Counted from the stretch's first letter, positions 1 to 10,808 are shown. The stretch: 64,000 bases of DNA from Sorex araneus (GCF_027595985.1 NC_073305.1:164685184-164749183), one strand, 5' to 3'. The notes: generated by a model from the sequence alone, not told the origin. Numbers and translations: made by a program.

Positions 1-142
1 GACCCTGAAGGGTTCTACTGAAAATGGACTCTGGCATCACCAGGAATTTGGGGGAAGAATGCAGATGCATTCCTCGAATTGAGATCAGATAGTATAGTCT
101 GGGGAGGCCACAATTTTTTTAGTCCAGTTTTTTTTTTTCAGT

Positions 143-353
143 CACTGTCACTGTCACTGTCATCCCGTTGCTCATCGATTTGTTGGAGCAGGCACCAGTA
201 ACATCTCTCAGTGTGAGACTTATTGTTACTGTTTTTGGCATATCCAATACGCCATGAGTAGCTTTCCAGGCTCTCCGAGAGGGGCGGAGGAATTGAACAC
301 AGGTCAGCTGCATGAAAGGTGAACGCCCTACCGCTGTGCTGTCGCTCCAGCCC
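143..353 (-). mobile_element. Composite SINE, full copy, one-unit form
   Basis: Minus-strand copy of the second SINE type: tRNA-like head at the right, body with AAAACAGTAACAATAAGTCT, and a tail of three CAGTGA units. Flanked by T8CAGT duplications. It contains a single GAGAGCC..GGCAAGC unit (see findings). Confidence 0.8.
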
Positions 354-363
354 TTTTTTTTTC

Positions 364-677
364 AGTATCTAGACAAAATCCAGACTATAAAGGTCTCTGT
401 GGTAGCAAGACAAGAGAGTTTTGTGCCATAATGCCCAAAAGGAAAGAGAGTGAGAGAGACGAGAGAGACAGAGAGAGATACAGAGAGACAGAGAGAGACA
501 GTTGAAAAGTGCCTGCTATAGAGGTGGAGGTGGCATGGGGGAGTGAAACTGGGGACATTGCTGATGGAAAATGTACATTGGTGAAGAGACAGGTGTTGGA
601 ACATCACGTGACTGAAATCCAATCATGAACAACTTTGTAAGTGTGTCTCACTGTGATACAGTTTACAAAAAAAAAGA
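364..677 (+). mobile_element. L1 3'-UTR-like fragment
   Basis: Plus-strand repeat with a GAGAGAGACAGAG polypurine tract, a G-rich segment, TGACTGAAATCCAATCATGA, and an A tail. The same 3' end recurs at 1292, 6058, 22548, 23770 and 39345. The polypurine, G-rich and A-tail architecture resembles L1 3' UTRs; the class is inferred. Confidence 0.55.
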
Positions 678-869
678 ATTTTTGTTATGAAAGGCATTCA
701 GTTCTACTTCATTTGAATTAGCAGTATGGAAAACAGCTATTTTCCCTTTTAAATAGAATTTAAATGTTTTTACTGACAGATTCAGGCTCTTATATAATGT
801 TCTGTTCTGCGTAAGTAGATATAAACATATACTTAAAAATATACAATACTCAAAAGTGAGTCACACATT

Positions 870-1058
870 GGGGCTGGAGCAATAGCACAGCGGGTAGGGC
901 ATTTGCCTTGTACGCGGCTGACCCAGGTTCGATTTCCCAGCATCCCATATGGTCCCCTGAGTACTGCCAGGAGTAATTCCTGAATGTATGAGCCAGGAGT
1001 AACCCCTGTGCATCTCCGGGTGTGACCCAAAAAGCAAAAAGCAAAAAAAAAAAAAAAC
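870..1058 (+). mobile_element. Shrew tRNA-derived SINE
   Basis: GGGCTGGAGCAATAGCACAG head, B box GGTTCGATTTCC, A tail; flanked by GTGAGTCACACATT / GTGAGTCAGACATT. Confidence 0.9.
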
Positions 1059-1119
1059 AGTGAGTCAGACATTTAATTTTGATGTATCTAGAAATGAGTA
1101 AACTAAAATTGAAAAAAAA

Positions 1120-1269
1120 ATCCAGGACCAAAGCCATAATGTAGTAGGTTGCACACTTGCCTTCCACACAGCCACCCTGGGTTTGGTCCCTGGTACCATA
1201 TATGGTCCCCCTGCTATGCTAGAAGTGATCCCAAGAACTAATGGATGTGGCCTAAAATCCAACAAAAAC
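1120..1269 (+). mobile_element. Old shrew SINE
   Basis: Diverged copy: TTTGGTCCCTGGTACCATAT, AGAAGTGATCCCAAG, short A-rich end. Confidence 0.65.
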
Positions 1270-1291
1270 AGTATCCAAGATCATTTTAAAG

Positions 1292-1476
1292 ATTTTTTTT
1301 TAATTCAATCACTGTGAAGTATACAGTTACAAAGTTGTTCCTGGTTGGGTTCCAGTCATACAATGTTCCAACACCCATCCGTTCATCAATGACATTTTCT
1401 GCCACCAATGTCCCCAGTTTTCCCTCCCACCTGCCTTCCCCTAACCCCACCTCTATGGCAGACACTTTTCTTCTTT

Positions 1477-1540
<64 letters not shown>

Positions 1541-1612
1541 ATCCTCTTTCTCTGCTTCTTCTCTCTCTCATTTTCCTTTTAGGCACTATAGTTTACAATA
1601 CTCTTACTGAAA
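1292..1612 (-). mobile_element. L1 3'-UTR-like fragment
   Basis: Reverse orientation of the 364 repeat: AATTCAATCACTGTGAAGTA, CCAGTCATACAATGTTCCAA, CCTCTATGGCAGACAC, then an expanded (CT)n tract at the polypurine site. Confidence 0.55.
1477..1541 (+). repeat. (CT)n microsatellite
   Basis: About 27 uninterrupted CT units within the polypurine tract of the surrounding L1-like piece. Confidence 0.95.
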
Positions 1613-1654
1613 GTATACCACTTTACCTCCTTTCTAAGAACATTTTTAATAGGG

Positions 1655-1808
1655 CATTTTATTGGGGGTGGGAAGCGCACTCAACAGTACTCAGGGGCCA
1701 CTCCTGGCAACGCTTGGGTGGACAATATGTAGTGCTGGGAATCAAACCAGGGTCAGTGGAATTCAAGACCAGCATCTTAATCCTCCTCAACAATTTTTCT
1801 AGTCCCTA
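1655..1808 (-). mobile_element. Old shrew SINE
   Basis: Reverse copy: GGCCACTCCTGGCAACGCTT, GCTGGGAATCAAACCAGGGT, ending TCTAGTCCC. Confidence 0.65.
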
Positions 1809-1965
1809 GAATGTTTTTTCTAATATGGCTATATGTATCGATTGATTTTTTTCAAGAGTTTATTTTATTAATCAGACTTCCTTTGTTTGTGGGGAGGGGG
1901 GCCTATAATACCATTTCAATTCTCTGGCAATTTTTGAAGAGATGTTAATGTTACTCTCTCTATAG

Positions 1966-2080
1966 ACATCAGGTACGAGAGCATGATCAACACCATGCTG
2001 AAGGACCTCTTTGAGTTATTGGTGGCTTGTGTGGCCAAGCCCACAGAAACCATCTCCAGAGTGGGCTGCTCCTGCATCAG
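1966..2080 (+). CDS. ARFGEF3: ARFGEF3 coding exon, sixth from the end
   Basis: The first ARFGEF3 exon in the window; the 5' part of the gene lies upstream. A pyrimidine-rich tract and TATAG acceptor precede it, and a GTGAGA donor follows. It encodes a helical segment reading YESMINTMLKDLFELLVACV, then VAKPTETISRVGCSCI. It ends with two bases (AG) of an arginine codon completed by the next exon. The segment resembles the HEAT-like C-terminal armadillo region of the BIG/GBF large Arf-GEF superfamily. I recognise it as ARFGEF3 (BIG3/KIAA1244) from conserved sequence and from the way all six exons join in frame. Identification is from memory, not a search. Confidence 0.93.
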
Positions 2081-2857
2081 GTGAGAGACAACCACAAAAC
2101 TGGAGTTTTTACAATAAAAATCCAGGGTGGATTAAATTATCTTGCATGGTAACAATCTTTTTGGAAATGACCATGCTGATAAAAAAAAAATGACCGTGCT
2201 AATAATTCTTCATGGTTCAGGCAACAAGTATATCTATGTAAGGCATTCTACAAGACACTCTGCTGTCCCAGAAGATACCCAAGTCCTATCCCCTTCAAAA
2301 AATGCATAGCCTATTCTAAAGGATAAAAATAATATGAAAAATGAGAGATTTCAAGACAGCTAGCAGAGTATGGTAGTAAGCAAAGACCTTTTGTAGTAGT
2401 AACAAATGGTCACATTTCCCCAAAGTGGAAAAGGGGCCCTACCCAGCAATGATCAGGGACCTGGATCAATCATTGCAGCCCTTTGAACTATCTCCCAGAC
2501 CCCTGAGTGAGTTAGCTTTTGATAAAAACAAACAAAGGCCTGGAGATAAAAAATATGAATGACCAAAGAGGTTTGCATGGGTTTCATTTGTACATTAGTG
2601 GAATATTAGTACAGAGCATGTACAACCTTGCATGTCAGCCTTCAAGTATAGATATATGGCCTATTTGTAATAGCAATCCACTGATACTTTTGTATTAAAA
2701 TGGTTCAGAAGACTGTATCTTGATATAGGGATTAAAAGCAAGAGTAATATGGAGGCTTTATAAGGAAACTTTGTAATCCATCGACACCTGGGTATCTGCA
2801 GGCCTAACTTCAGTTGGGGACAGAATGCAGACTTCTGTCCTTGTTTCTTTGGGGCAG
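2081..2857 (+). other. ARFGEF3 intron
   Basis: AT-rich, with an eroded SINE-like stretch on the minus strand around 2425-2505 (GGGGCCCTACCCAGCAATGA, ending TCTCCCAGACCCC). Nothing else recognised. Confidence 0.6.
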
Positions 2858-2960
2858 GTATGTCCTCGTGACAGCAGGCCCAGTGTTCACGGAGGAGATG
2901 TGGAGACTCGCATGCTGTGCCCTGCAGGATGCCTTCACCGCCACGCTCAAGCCAGTGAAG
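2858..2960 (+). CDS. ARFGEF3: ARFGEF3 coding exon, fifth from the end
   Basis: Acceptor TTTGGGGCAG and donor GTACGT bound 103 bases. The first base completes the split arginine codon; 34 codons follow, beginning YVLVTAGPVFTEEMWRLACC and ending ATLKPVK on a codon boundary. The segment continues the alpha-helical C-terminal repeats of ARFGEF3. The phase (1 base then whole codons) fits the exons on both sides, which is the main evidence that this is an intact gene and not a pseudogene copy. Confidence 0.93.
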
Positions 2961-3197
2961 GTACGTGCTCCAAATGAGGATCGGGGCAGAAGGAGCACAC
3001 CGTCCTCAGCGCCCAAGGGTTCAGTGAATCCCAAGAGCGAACTCTGCCTTCCTGCTCAGAGCAGGCAGGCAGCCTCACAGAGAATGAGATAGTGGGTGAA
3101 GCGATGCATTGGTCACAAGACACTCACGTCCAGGGCAGGACCTAGAACACGGACCCTGGATACCCTCCAGTTGACCACCTGCTGTGTTTCTCCCCAG

Positions 3198-3329
3198 GAT
3201 CTGCTGGGTTGCTTCCACAGCGGCACAGAGAGCTTCAGTGGGGAAGGCTGCCAGGTGAGGGTGGCCGCACCCTCTTCCTCCCCCAGTGCTGAGGCCGAGT
3301 ACTGGCGCATCCGAGCCATGGCTCAACAG
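3198..3329 (+). CDS. ARFGEF3: ARFGEF3 coding exon, fourth from the end
   Basis: Acceptor TTTCTCCCCAG and donor GTAAGG flank exactly 44 codons, from DLLGCFHSGTESFSGEGCQV to AEAEYWRIRAMAQQ. It lies only 237 bp after the preceding exon, the shortest intron here. A GTGAGG inside the exon at 3255 could act as a cryptic donor, but using it would remove the conserved tail of the exon. The sequence includes a serine/proline-rich linker (AAPSSSPSAEAE), probably a loop between helical repeats. Confidence 0.93.
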
Positions 3330-3596
3330 GTAAGGGCTGGTGCTTTTGGTCCCAGGGGGTTCTGGCACCCCACGATACACTGGAGTTGTATCTCAAGATA
3401 TCACTGGATGTACCTGTAGGTTTGGCATCCCCCAAACTGCCTTTGTTCCCTCTGGAGGACAGATGCCTACTGGTTCTAATCTCTCTTGCCATACTGTGCT
3501 TGCCAGGAATAAATTTTTGTCACAGTCAACAGCTTGCCTCTTTCTACCTTTCTTTTTAATTAATTAATTCTTTTTTCCAAGGAGGATGTCTTAAAA

Positions 3597-3765
3597 AGCA
3601 TGATGATATGTCACCTAAGGGTATGGATGCATGGTGCTGCTTTGGCTGATCCGAGTTCAAACTCCTGGCACCATTTGAGGGTTACACCTGAGTCCTATTG
3701 GGGATGACCCCCACAAAAATAGCCATGTTATTCATAATTGTGAAAATACAAGAAAGAAGGACAAG
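3597..3765 (+). mobile_element. Old SINE, copy A of a related pair
   Basis: GAGTTCAAACTCCTGGCACC and GTTACACCTGAGTCCTATTG, followed by TTATTCATAATTGTGAAAAT, which is shared with the copy at 4345. Confidence 0.6.
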
Positions 3766-4344
3766 GATGCTGTTTGCTGTGTCCTCTGGTGCTTAGATCA
3801 ACTGGTACCACTGCCCTTCCTCTGTCTTCACACAACTTAATTTGAAGTGTGTGCTTACATACTCTTACACATTCACATTACAAATGTGGAGCCCAGAACT
3901 TCACATTTACAACTTATTTAATATACTGGAGTTGAATGTCACCATTAGCATTAAAATGTTGCAATGGAGCAACCACCAGCTACCACTGGCTTTTTCTCTT
4001 TGAGACTCAGGTCAGAAACCCTCCGAATTCCTTGCAAGCAGCAGAGAGTATATTCCATATATTTGTCTGGCTATTCCTAAAATAAAGCAGACAGAAGGCC
4101 ACCTAGTGTTCCTTTGGACTTAATCAATTACTGAATCACAACAGAAGGCCTTAGAGAACCAACACAGACTTTGATATGCATCCAAACACATTGGTGACCT
4201 TCCAGCATGACTTTTAAGACATCCTGCTTGGAAAAAGAATTAATTAAAAATGAATAAATAAAAATAAAGCTTTCCTGGAGTTTTCGTCAGCAGTACAGTT
4301 AAGCACAGTCTCAAAATCCTCATATAGTTGTAGTAAGAAAAATG

Positions 4345-4495
4345 TTGTAGCTGGAGATAAGGCATCTGCCGTGCATGAGGCTGCTTTGGTTGATTCTAGT
4401 TCAAATTCCTGGCACCATGTGGGGGTTACACCTGAAAACTATTGAGTATGACCCACACAAAAATGGCAACGTTATTCATAGTTGTGAAAATACGA
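4345..4495 (+). mobile_element. Old SINE, copy B of a related pair
   Basis: TAGTTCAAATTCCTGGCACC, GTTACACCTGAAAACTATTG and TTATTCATAGTTGTGAAAAT parallel the 3597 copy through and beyond the SINE end. Confidence 0.6.
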
Positions 4496-4756
4496 GGACT
4501 AAAATCCAGGAAGCATAGATGGGTTTAACCACTCTTTTGTAAAAGCATCTGTTCATCTGCTTGTGGTACGTGTTTCAAACATTAAGCAGCTTTTATAAAT
4601 GTAACGTACTATCAGACTACACTAAATTCAGAAAAACAAGGTGAGTTGGGGATTATATGCAAAAGGATCATTTGCGATCAAAATCTGCTTAAGTTTGTAA
4701 TAACACCTGCTGTCCCCAATCTAGCGACGACCGACACAGAGGCCTCAGTCACTGTT

Positions 4757-4943
4757 GTTTTTTTTTTTTTGTTTTTTGCTTTTTGGGTCACAACCTGGCA
4801 ATGCACAGGGGCCACTCCTGGCTCTGCACTCAGGAATTACTCCTGGCGGCACTCAGGGGACCATATGGGATGCTGGGAATCGAACCCGGATCGGCCGTGT
4901 GCGAGGCAAACGCCCTACCCGCTGTGCTATCACTCCAGTCCCC
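4757..4943 (-). mobile_element. Young shrew SINE
   Basis: Near-consensus minus copy with exact 14-bp target duplication CCTCAGTCACTGTT on both sides. Confidence 0.93.
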
Positions 4944-4957
4944 CCTCAGTCACTGTT

Positions 4958-6057
4958 ATACATCAGTGGGTTTTCCTGGCAAGGTTGGTTTCTCAAGGAC
5001 TTGCTGACACCCAGGTTCTTCCACCCCCAGATGTGTAACATCCCAGAACATGGGAGACCTGTTCTTCAGGAAACAGCTCATCGCACTGGCGTGTACCCCT
5101 GCAGTCCTTAGAGGCAGGACAGAATGTCATAAATAAGTTCACTTAATCAATTACACCAAAAACATCTTTAGGTGGTGGGAAAGCAAGGAAATTCAATTAT
5201 TTAAATTCCATCCAATGAGGCAATCGCCTGAAGTTGCAACCCCATGCAGGGGCACAGAGCACTTTTTATGGGAGTTTTCTGACAAGGGTGAAACAAAGAG
5301 AAGAAAGGCACAAGAATGGTGTTTGCCATTGGTTGGGTAGTGACAATCCACAGAGGTACTTTGAGTGACAGGGGTGACGCAGTATGGACTTGGTGGGAGA
5401 CCCTTATTGCTGGGAAACTCTGTGGTGGATACATTGTTTTAGGTGTTGTTGTTTCAGTGACCCCCCCACACTTCCCTTTCCACTAAGTAACAGGTGGGTT
5501 TGGGTCATTCTATTCTGGTCAGTTTTATTACCTATTCATATCTGCCTGGTTCCCAGAACAGGCCACTCAGAACTCCCGTCTCTGGGTGCCTTCCTGGTCA
5601 CCTGTGCTTACTTGCTTAGGTTTCTAACTTTCCCATCACTATAACAATACATCAGGAGAAGGCATTGCTTAATTCAAGGGCACAGGGAGCTTCAAGCAAA
5701 CCCTGCTATCTAACCCTCCCTTGCTACAAGAAGAAATAATATGAGGCTGAAGTGAAGTGCTTGACATGGCGGGTCCTCACAGCAATAATTCTGGTCTGGA
5801 ACCATCACACAGAAGCCGAGAGCATGATCCTCCCCTGATAAGGAGCCCCACACCTACCTACAGTGGTCTCTTGAGTCATAGCAAGGCTCAGAAAAATCAC
5901 TGGACTCCTTCTCAGAAATAGATCATTCATGGAGCAGAGAAAGACGATTTCAGGAACCTTTCACTCTTTACTGTTTGCCTCATTTTTCGTCAGTCCCATC
6001 TCTTCCTCCAGTCATCACTCTTAAGACGCTAATAACAACCTGAGTCATTCTTTTCTT
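4958..6057. other. Intronic DNA without recognised elements
   Basis: About 1.1 kb with no recognised SINE. Short open frames here (for example 5201-5434) show no familiar protein. Confidence 0.4.
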
Positions 6058-6300
6058 AAAACATTTATTTTTATTGAATCACTGTGAAATACAGTTACAA
6101 AGCTTTCACGATTGAGTTTCAGTCATATAATGATCAAACACCCATCCCTTCACCAGTGTGCCTTTTCCATCACCAATGTTCCCAGTATCCCTTCCGCCAC
6201 CCCCACTCCATCCCACCTCCTGCCTCTATGGCAGGCACCTTCCTTCTTACCCTCTCTCTCTTTACTTTTGGTCACTATGGTTTGTAGCACAGATACTGAG
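6058..6300 (-). mobile_element. L1 3'-UTR-like fragment
   Basis: Begins TTTATTTTTATTGAATCACT, continues CACCCATCCCTTCACCAGTG and CCTCTATGGCAGGCACC; reverse orientation of the 364 family. Confidence 0.55.
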
Positions 6301-6548
6301 AGACCATCATGTTTGGTCCTTAGTCAACTTTCAGCACACATCTCCCATTCCAAGTGATACTTTCAACCATCATTGATTTAGTGGTCCCTTCTCCATCCCA
6401 ACTGCCTTATCCTCCAACACATGAGGCAGACTTCCGAACCATGCAGTGATCCTCCTGGCCCTTGTCTCTACTGTCCTTAGGTGTTAGTCAATATAAGTCA
6501 TTCTTACATGACTAGGGAAGAAAGGAGTTACTTCAAAATAATTTGAAA

Positions 6549-6721
6549 GGGGCTGGAGAGATAGTACACCTTCAGGACACTTGCCTTTGCATGCAACCAA
6601 CCCAGGTTTAATTCCTGGCATCCTACATAGTCCCTTGAGCCCTGTCAGGAGTGATCCCTGAGTATAGAGCTAGGAATTATCCTTGAATATGCCACCAGTG
6701 TGGCATCAAAACAAACAAAAA
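6549..6721 (+). mobile_element. Shrew SINE
   Basis: GGGGCTGGAGAGATAGTACA head, CAGGTTTAATTCCTGGCATC, A-rich tail with AAACAAACAAAAA. Confidence 0.85.
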
Positions 6722-6767
6722 ACTTTATAATATTTCCAAACATAAGTAAGTAAATTCTTTTGCAAAG

Positions 6768-6975
6768 GTGCCACTAGGGCTACCCAGTAGTAGCCAGAGG
6801 CCATGGGGTACTGAGGATCAAAGCTGGGGCCCTGTGTGTGCCAGGCAGGGCCCCTGCCCTTTGAGTGCTCTCTGTCTATCTGTCTGTTTGTCTGTTTGTC
6901 TGTCTGTTTCTCTCTGTCTCTGTCTCTGTCTGTCTGTCTGTCTCTCTCTCTCTGTGTCTCACTCTCTCTCTCCCC
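6768..6975 (-). repeat. SINE remnant and CT/CTGT-rich tract
   Basis: An eroded minus-strand SINE piece (to about 6865) runs into a compound (CTGT)n, (CTGTTTGT)n and (CT)n tract from 6870 to 6975. Confidence 0.6.
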
Positions 6976-7330
6976 ACACCCAAAGGGGAACAGTGAAGGA
7001 AAGTTAATTCCTATGAAGAGGCTGCTGTTTGCTCAGTCATTTCTCCCTTTATTGATTAGAGTAGCATGGACTCCTCAGGAGCCAAATAATTTCTCAGCCT
7101 TGGGTTAGCTAGAATATGATACCAAACAGATGCTCTGTCAAAACCAGAGCATATCACTTTACACATAGCCCTACTTTACTTACTCTTAATCAATATTAAA
7201 TGTAAGTAATATTAAACATCAGTATTTGCTATTTTCGGTGGACTGAATTGTCACGGGGTAGACGTAGTAGTGTTGTTTGTATTATGGGGCAGCTTACATT
7301 TGTTGAATATTTTTATTCCTCAGTTCTACT

Positions 7331-7500
7331 CTTTTGTTTGTTTGGGGGCACACCCAGTGATGCTCAGGGCTTACTCCTAGCTCTGTGCTCAGTGACCACT
7401 CCTGGCAGGGCTCAGGCGATCATATGTGGTGTCAAGGATCAAACCCCAGTCAGCCACATGCAAGGCAAGCACCTTAGCCACTGTACTATTTCTCCAGTTC
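7331..7500 (-). mobile_element. Shrew SINE
   Basis: GGGGGCACACCCAGTGATGC, CTCAGTGACCACTCCTGGCA, ending TTCTCCAG. Confidence 0.8.
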
Positions 7501-7701
7501 TAAAACTCAGTGCAAAAATCCCAATTTATTTAATTCCCTCAACAAACATACTAGGTAAGAACCCTTAATTGTCTTTATTCACTAAGGGAGTGTATGGCTG
7601 GAAAGAATAAGCAACTTGCCCAGGGCCATCCAGCTAATCCCTGGCGGAATCAGGTGACGAATGGACAAGCTCTCAACTGTGCTTCTGTTTTCCCCGTGCA
7701 G

Positions 7702-7823
7702 GTATTTATGTTGGACACCCAGTGTTCACCCAAGACTCCAAACAACTTCGATCATGCTCAGTCCTGTCAGCTCATTATTGAGCTTCCTCCTGACGAGAAG
7801 CCAAATGGACACACCAAGAAAAG
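7702..7823 (+). CDS. ARFGEF3: ARFGEF3 coding exon, third from the end
   Basis: Acceptor TTTTCCCCGTGCAG and donor GTCAGC flank 40 codons plus two bases. The encoded segment starts VFMLDTQCSPKTPNNFDHAQ and ends DEKPNGHTKK, with AG left over to make a serine codon with the first base of the next exon. It is separated from the previous exon by a 4.4-kb SINE-laden intron. Base composition is ordinary (about half G+C), in strong contrast to the following exon. Confidence 0.92.
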
Positions 7824-8377
7824 GTCAGCTATGAAGCCAAGTGGTGCTCAGGGAGCTTGTACGTAGGAAAGCTTAAGGGGTCCTGGTTCTTACTTGGATT
7901 CAGAACAGTTCAAGCTTTGACTGAGAAGCCCACAAACATTTGTGGGGCCACTTAGCAATGGTTTTCATAGAAATCCGTTAAGTCTTATAACCGAGCTTCC
8001 CACACATTTCACATGTTTTGAGTTGCCCTGACCTGCCCACCCAAAGAACAAGAAATGCAATAAAAAGAGCATTTAACTTTCTCACACTTTTGGCAGCTGA
8101 AAGTCAGCTCATTTGGTTGCTTCTAAGGACTCTCTGTTGAGTCCTAGATGGATGTCTTCACATGGTCTTCATTTTGTGTCCTAATCTCTTGCTGTAAGGA
8201 CAGTAGCCATATTGGAATAGAGAACACTGTAATGACTTTATCTTAGCCATCAATGCTTTGGAATTTTCCCTCAAATATGGTCACATTGTGAGGTATTGTG
8301 GGCTAGACAACTTGGGTGTGATGATGGATCATAGAATCTTTCAGAAATAACTAGATTTGGGTTTTATCCTTGGCATC

Positions 8378-8432
8378 TCTCTCTCCCTCTCTCTCTCTCT
8401 CTCCCTCTCTCTCTCACACACATACACGCACA
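8378..8432 (+). repeat. (CT)n then (CA)n microsatellite
   Basis: CT-rich run interrupted by CCCT, continuing into CACACACATACACGCACACA. Confidence 0.9.
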
Positions 8433-8490
8433 CACCTAATTTGAGGCATGACTTATATTAGTAAAAATTAGATCTTTCAAAAGACAAAAA

Positions 8491-8632
8491 CAGGGATTGG
8501 CACCCTAGTGCAGCAGGTAGGGCATTGCCTTGCATGTGACCAACCTGGGTTCGCTCTCTGGCACCCCATATGACTCCCTGAACCCACCAGAAGTCATCCC
8601 TGAGTCCCACTGGATGTGACCCAAATACATAT
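8491..8632 (+). mobile_element. Shrew SINE
   Basis: TAGTGCAGCAGGTAGGGCAT head and GGGTTCGCTCTCTGGCACCC; moderately diverged. Confidence 0.75.
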
Positions 8633-8684
8633 TTTTTAAAGACAAAAATATTTGTATCCTGCCACAAGAAACTTGCTCTTTTTT

Positions 8685-8828
8685 AATTTTCTTTTGGGGA
8701 GATGGGAATCTCCCAAACTTTTCTCAGGAGGCCCAGAGATTATCTCAGGCAACTATCGGGTACCAGGAGTTGAATCAGGGTTAGCCACTGCAAGACAGGC
8801 TACTTACTATCTCACCAGCTTCTTGCCC
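8685..8828 (-). mobile_element. Old shrew SINE
   Basis: GGTACCAGGAGTTGAATCAG, GGTTAGCCACTGCAAGACAG and TATCTCACCAGCTTC. Confidence 0.6.
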
Positions 8829-8840
8829 TTTTTTTAAAGC

Positions 8841-9077
8841 CTTTTTTTTTTTAGGGATAAATTTATTTATTTATTTATTCATTCATTCATTCATTCATTC
8901 ATTTATTTTATTTTGCTTTTGGGGTCACACCTGGCGATGCACAGGGGTTACTCCTGGCTTTGCACTCAGGAATTATTCCTGGCAGTGCTCAGGGGACCAT
9001 ATAGGATGCTGGGAATCGAACACGGGTTGGCCGCGTGCAAGGCAAATGCTCTACCAGCTGTGCTATCGCTCCAGCTC
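8841..9077 (-). mobile_element. Young shrew SINE with expanded tail
   Basis: Exact 15-bp duplication CCCTTTTTTTAAAGC at 8826 and 9078. The A tail has expanded into (TTTA)n and (TTCA)n at 8861-8910. Confidence 0.93.
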
Positions 9078-9235
9078 CCCTTTTTTTAAAGCGTTCATGC
9101 TGTCACTGGCTGTTGTTTCAAGAGTTGAAGGTGAAGTCAGTGACTTGAAATTCCGTTTTCAAACCCAGCTGAAGCACTTGAGATTGTAAATTGCGTGGAA
9201 TGATACTCCACTCCCTGGAATGCCCAGAAGAGGCT

Positions 9236-9383
9236 GGATCACTTAGCAGAGCCTGGCAAGCTCCCCGTGGCATATTTGGTATGCCAAAAACAGTAACAAC
9301 AAGTCTCACAATGGAGACGTTACTAGTGCCCGCTCGAGCAGATTGATGAGCAACAGGATGACAGTGACCATGACAGTGATCTA
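9236..9383 (+). mobile_element. Composite-SINE body without head
   Basis: Starts GCAGAGCCTGGCAAGCTCCC, continues AAAAACAGTAACAACAAGTC and ends GACAGTGACCATGACAGTGA. The tRNA-like head is absent and no clear target duplication was seen. Confidence 0.75.
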
Positions 9384-9586
9384 AAACACAAATTTTACTT
9401 TGTTACCGCTTTCTAGAATATGCCCCTCTGCTATTGTCGCATCATTTATCACTTAAGCCTGAAGCAAGGGGGGTGCGGGTGGAGGGGCTCTTCTCTGTCC
9501 GCAGGATTGACAGTTAGCAACTGGCAAGCCTAAAGCCTTAAGGCAGGAGCAGCCCCCCTGACCGGCCCCTCTCTTTGCATTGCCAG

Positions 9587-10808
9587 TGTGTCCTTCCGGG
9601 AAATCGTGGTGAGCCTCCTCTCCCACCAAGTGCTCCTACAGAACCTCTATGACATCCTGCTGGAGGAGTTCGTCAAAGGCCCTTCCCCGGGCGAGGACAA
9701 GAGCCTGCCGGGGCCCGAGGCCAAGCTGGCCGGCTTCCTCCGGTACATCTCCATGCAGAACCTGGCCGTCATCTTCGACCTGCTGCTGGACTCCTACCGC
9801 ACGGCGCGCGAGTTCGACACCAGCCCGGGCCTCAAGTGCCTGCTGAAGAAGGTGTCGGGCATCGGGGGCGCCGCCAACCTGTACCGCCAGTCGGCCATGA
9901 GCTTCAACATCTACTTCCACGCGCTGGTGTGCGCCGTGCTCACCAACCAGGAGACCATCACGGCCGAGCAGGTGAAGAAGGTGCTCTTCGAGGACGAGGA
10001 GCGCAGCAGCGACTCGTCGCAGCCGTGCTCGTCGGAGGACGAGGACATCTTCGAGGAGACGGCGCAGGTGAGCCCCCCGCGGGGCAAGGAGCAGCGGCAG
10101 TGGCGCGCGCGGCTGCCCTCGCTCAGCGTGCAGCCCGTGAGCAACGCCGACTGGGCCTGGCTGGTCAAGCGGCTGCACAAGCTGTGCATGGAGCTGTGCA
10201 ACCACTACATCCAGATGCACCTGGACCTCGAGAGCAGCCTGGACGACGCGCCCCTCTTCAAGAGCGACCCCTTCTTCATCCTGCCCTCCTTCCAATCCGA
10301 GTCGTCCACGCCCTCCACCGGGGGCTTCTCGGGCAAGGACACCCCGTCCGAGGACGACCGCAGCCAGCTGCGGGAGCACCTGGGCGACGCGCTGAGCCTG
10401 CGCGGGGACCTGCTGCTGCTGCCGCCCAGCCCCAAGGGGGGCGACAGGAAGGAGCCCGGGCGCAAGAAGGAGTGGTGGGAGAACGCGGGCAACAAGATCT
10501 ACACCATGGCGGCCGACAAGACCATCTCCAAGCTCATGACCGAGTACAAGAAGAGGAAGCAGCAGCACAACCTGCCCGCCTTCCCCAAGGAAGGCAAGGG
10601 GGAGAAGAAGGGGGAGCCCCCGCTGGGCGGCCCGCGGGGACAGGACTCGCCGCTGCTGCAGCGGCCCCAGCACTTGATGGACCAGGGCCAGATGCGACAC
10701 TCGTTCAGCGCTGGCCCCGAGCTGCTGCGCCAGGAGAAGAGGCCGCGCTCTGGCTCCACCGGCAGCTCCCTGAGCGTGTCGGTGAGAGACGCCGAGGCGC
10801 AGATCCAG
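9587..10808 (+). CDS. ARFGEF3: ARFGEF3 large penultimate coding exon (407 codons)
   Basis: ARFGEF3 is a large Arf-GEF relative reported to act as a scaffold and trafficking regulator: it limits insulin and glucagon granule biogenesis and binds prohibitin-2 and PKA/PP1 in breast cells. Its Sec7-like domain lies upstream of this window. This exon runs from VSFREIVVSLLSHQVLLQNL to SVSVRDAEAQIQ. Its first third (to about codon 130) is helical and highly conserved. A long acidic, serine- and proline-rich low-complexity region follows (SSEDEDIFEE, PSEDDRSQ, PPSPKGGDRK), then a conserved KKEWWENAGNKIYTMAADKT block and a basic stretch (KKRKQQHN). Acceptor is TTGCATTGCCAG and donor GTGGGT. The exon is strikingly G+C- and CpG-rich. 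The long open frames in the other frames and on the opposite strand are shadows of this composition. Confidence 0.95.

Larger units (their letters stand above)
1..1965 (+). other. Upstream ARFGEF3 intron (partial)
   Basis: Intronic sequence with four SINE copies, two L1 3'-UTR-like pieces in opposite orientations and a (CT)n tract, listed separately. Apart from these, 1-120, 678-865 and 1815-1960 are unremarkable AT-rich DNA. Confidence 0.7.
3330..7701 (+). other. ARFGEF3 intron, 4.4 kb
   Basis: Contains two related old SINEs with shared flank (3597 and 4345), a young minus-strand SINE (4757), an L1 3'-UTR-like piece (6058), a SINE at 6549, a CT-rich tract (6870) and an old SINE (7331). The 1.1 kb from 4958 to 6057 holds no recognised element. 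Confidence 0.65.
7824..9586 (+). other. ARFGEF3 intron
   Basis: Contains a CT microsatellite (8378), SINEs at 8491, 8685 and 8841, and a headless composite-SINE body at 9236. Positions 7866-8370 show nothing recognisable. Confidence 0.65.

Noticed and set aside
9636-10700. A 354-codon antisense open frame and a 373-codon second-frame open frame over the large ARFGEF3 exon
   Set aside because: Both arise from the high G+C content, which depletes stop codons in all frames. The translations are low-complexity (R, A, G, P, L) and match no family; the + frame encodes conserved ARFGEF3.
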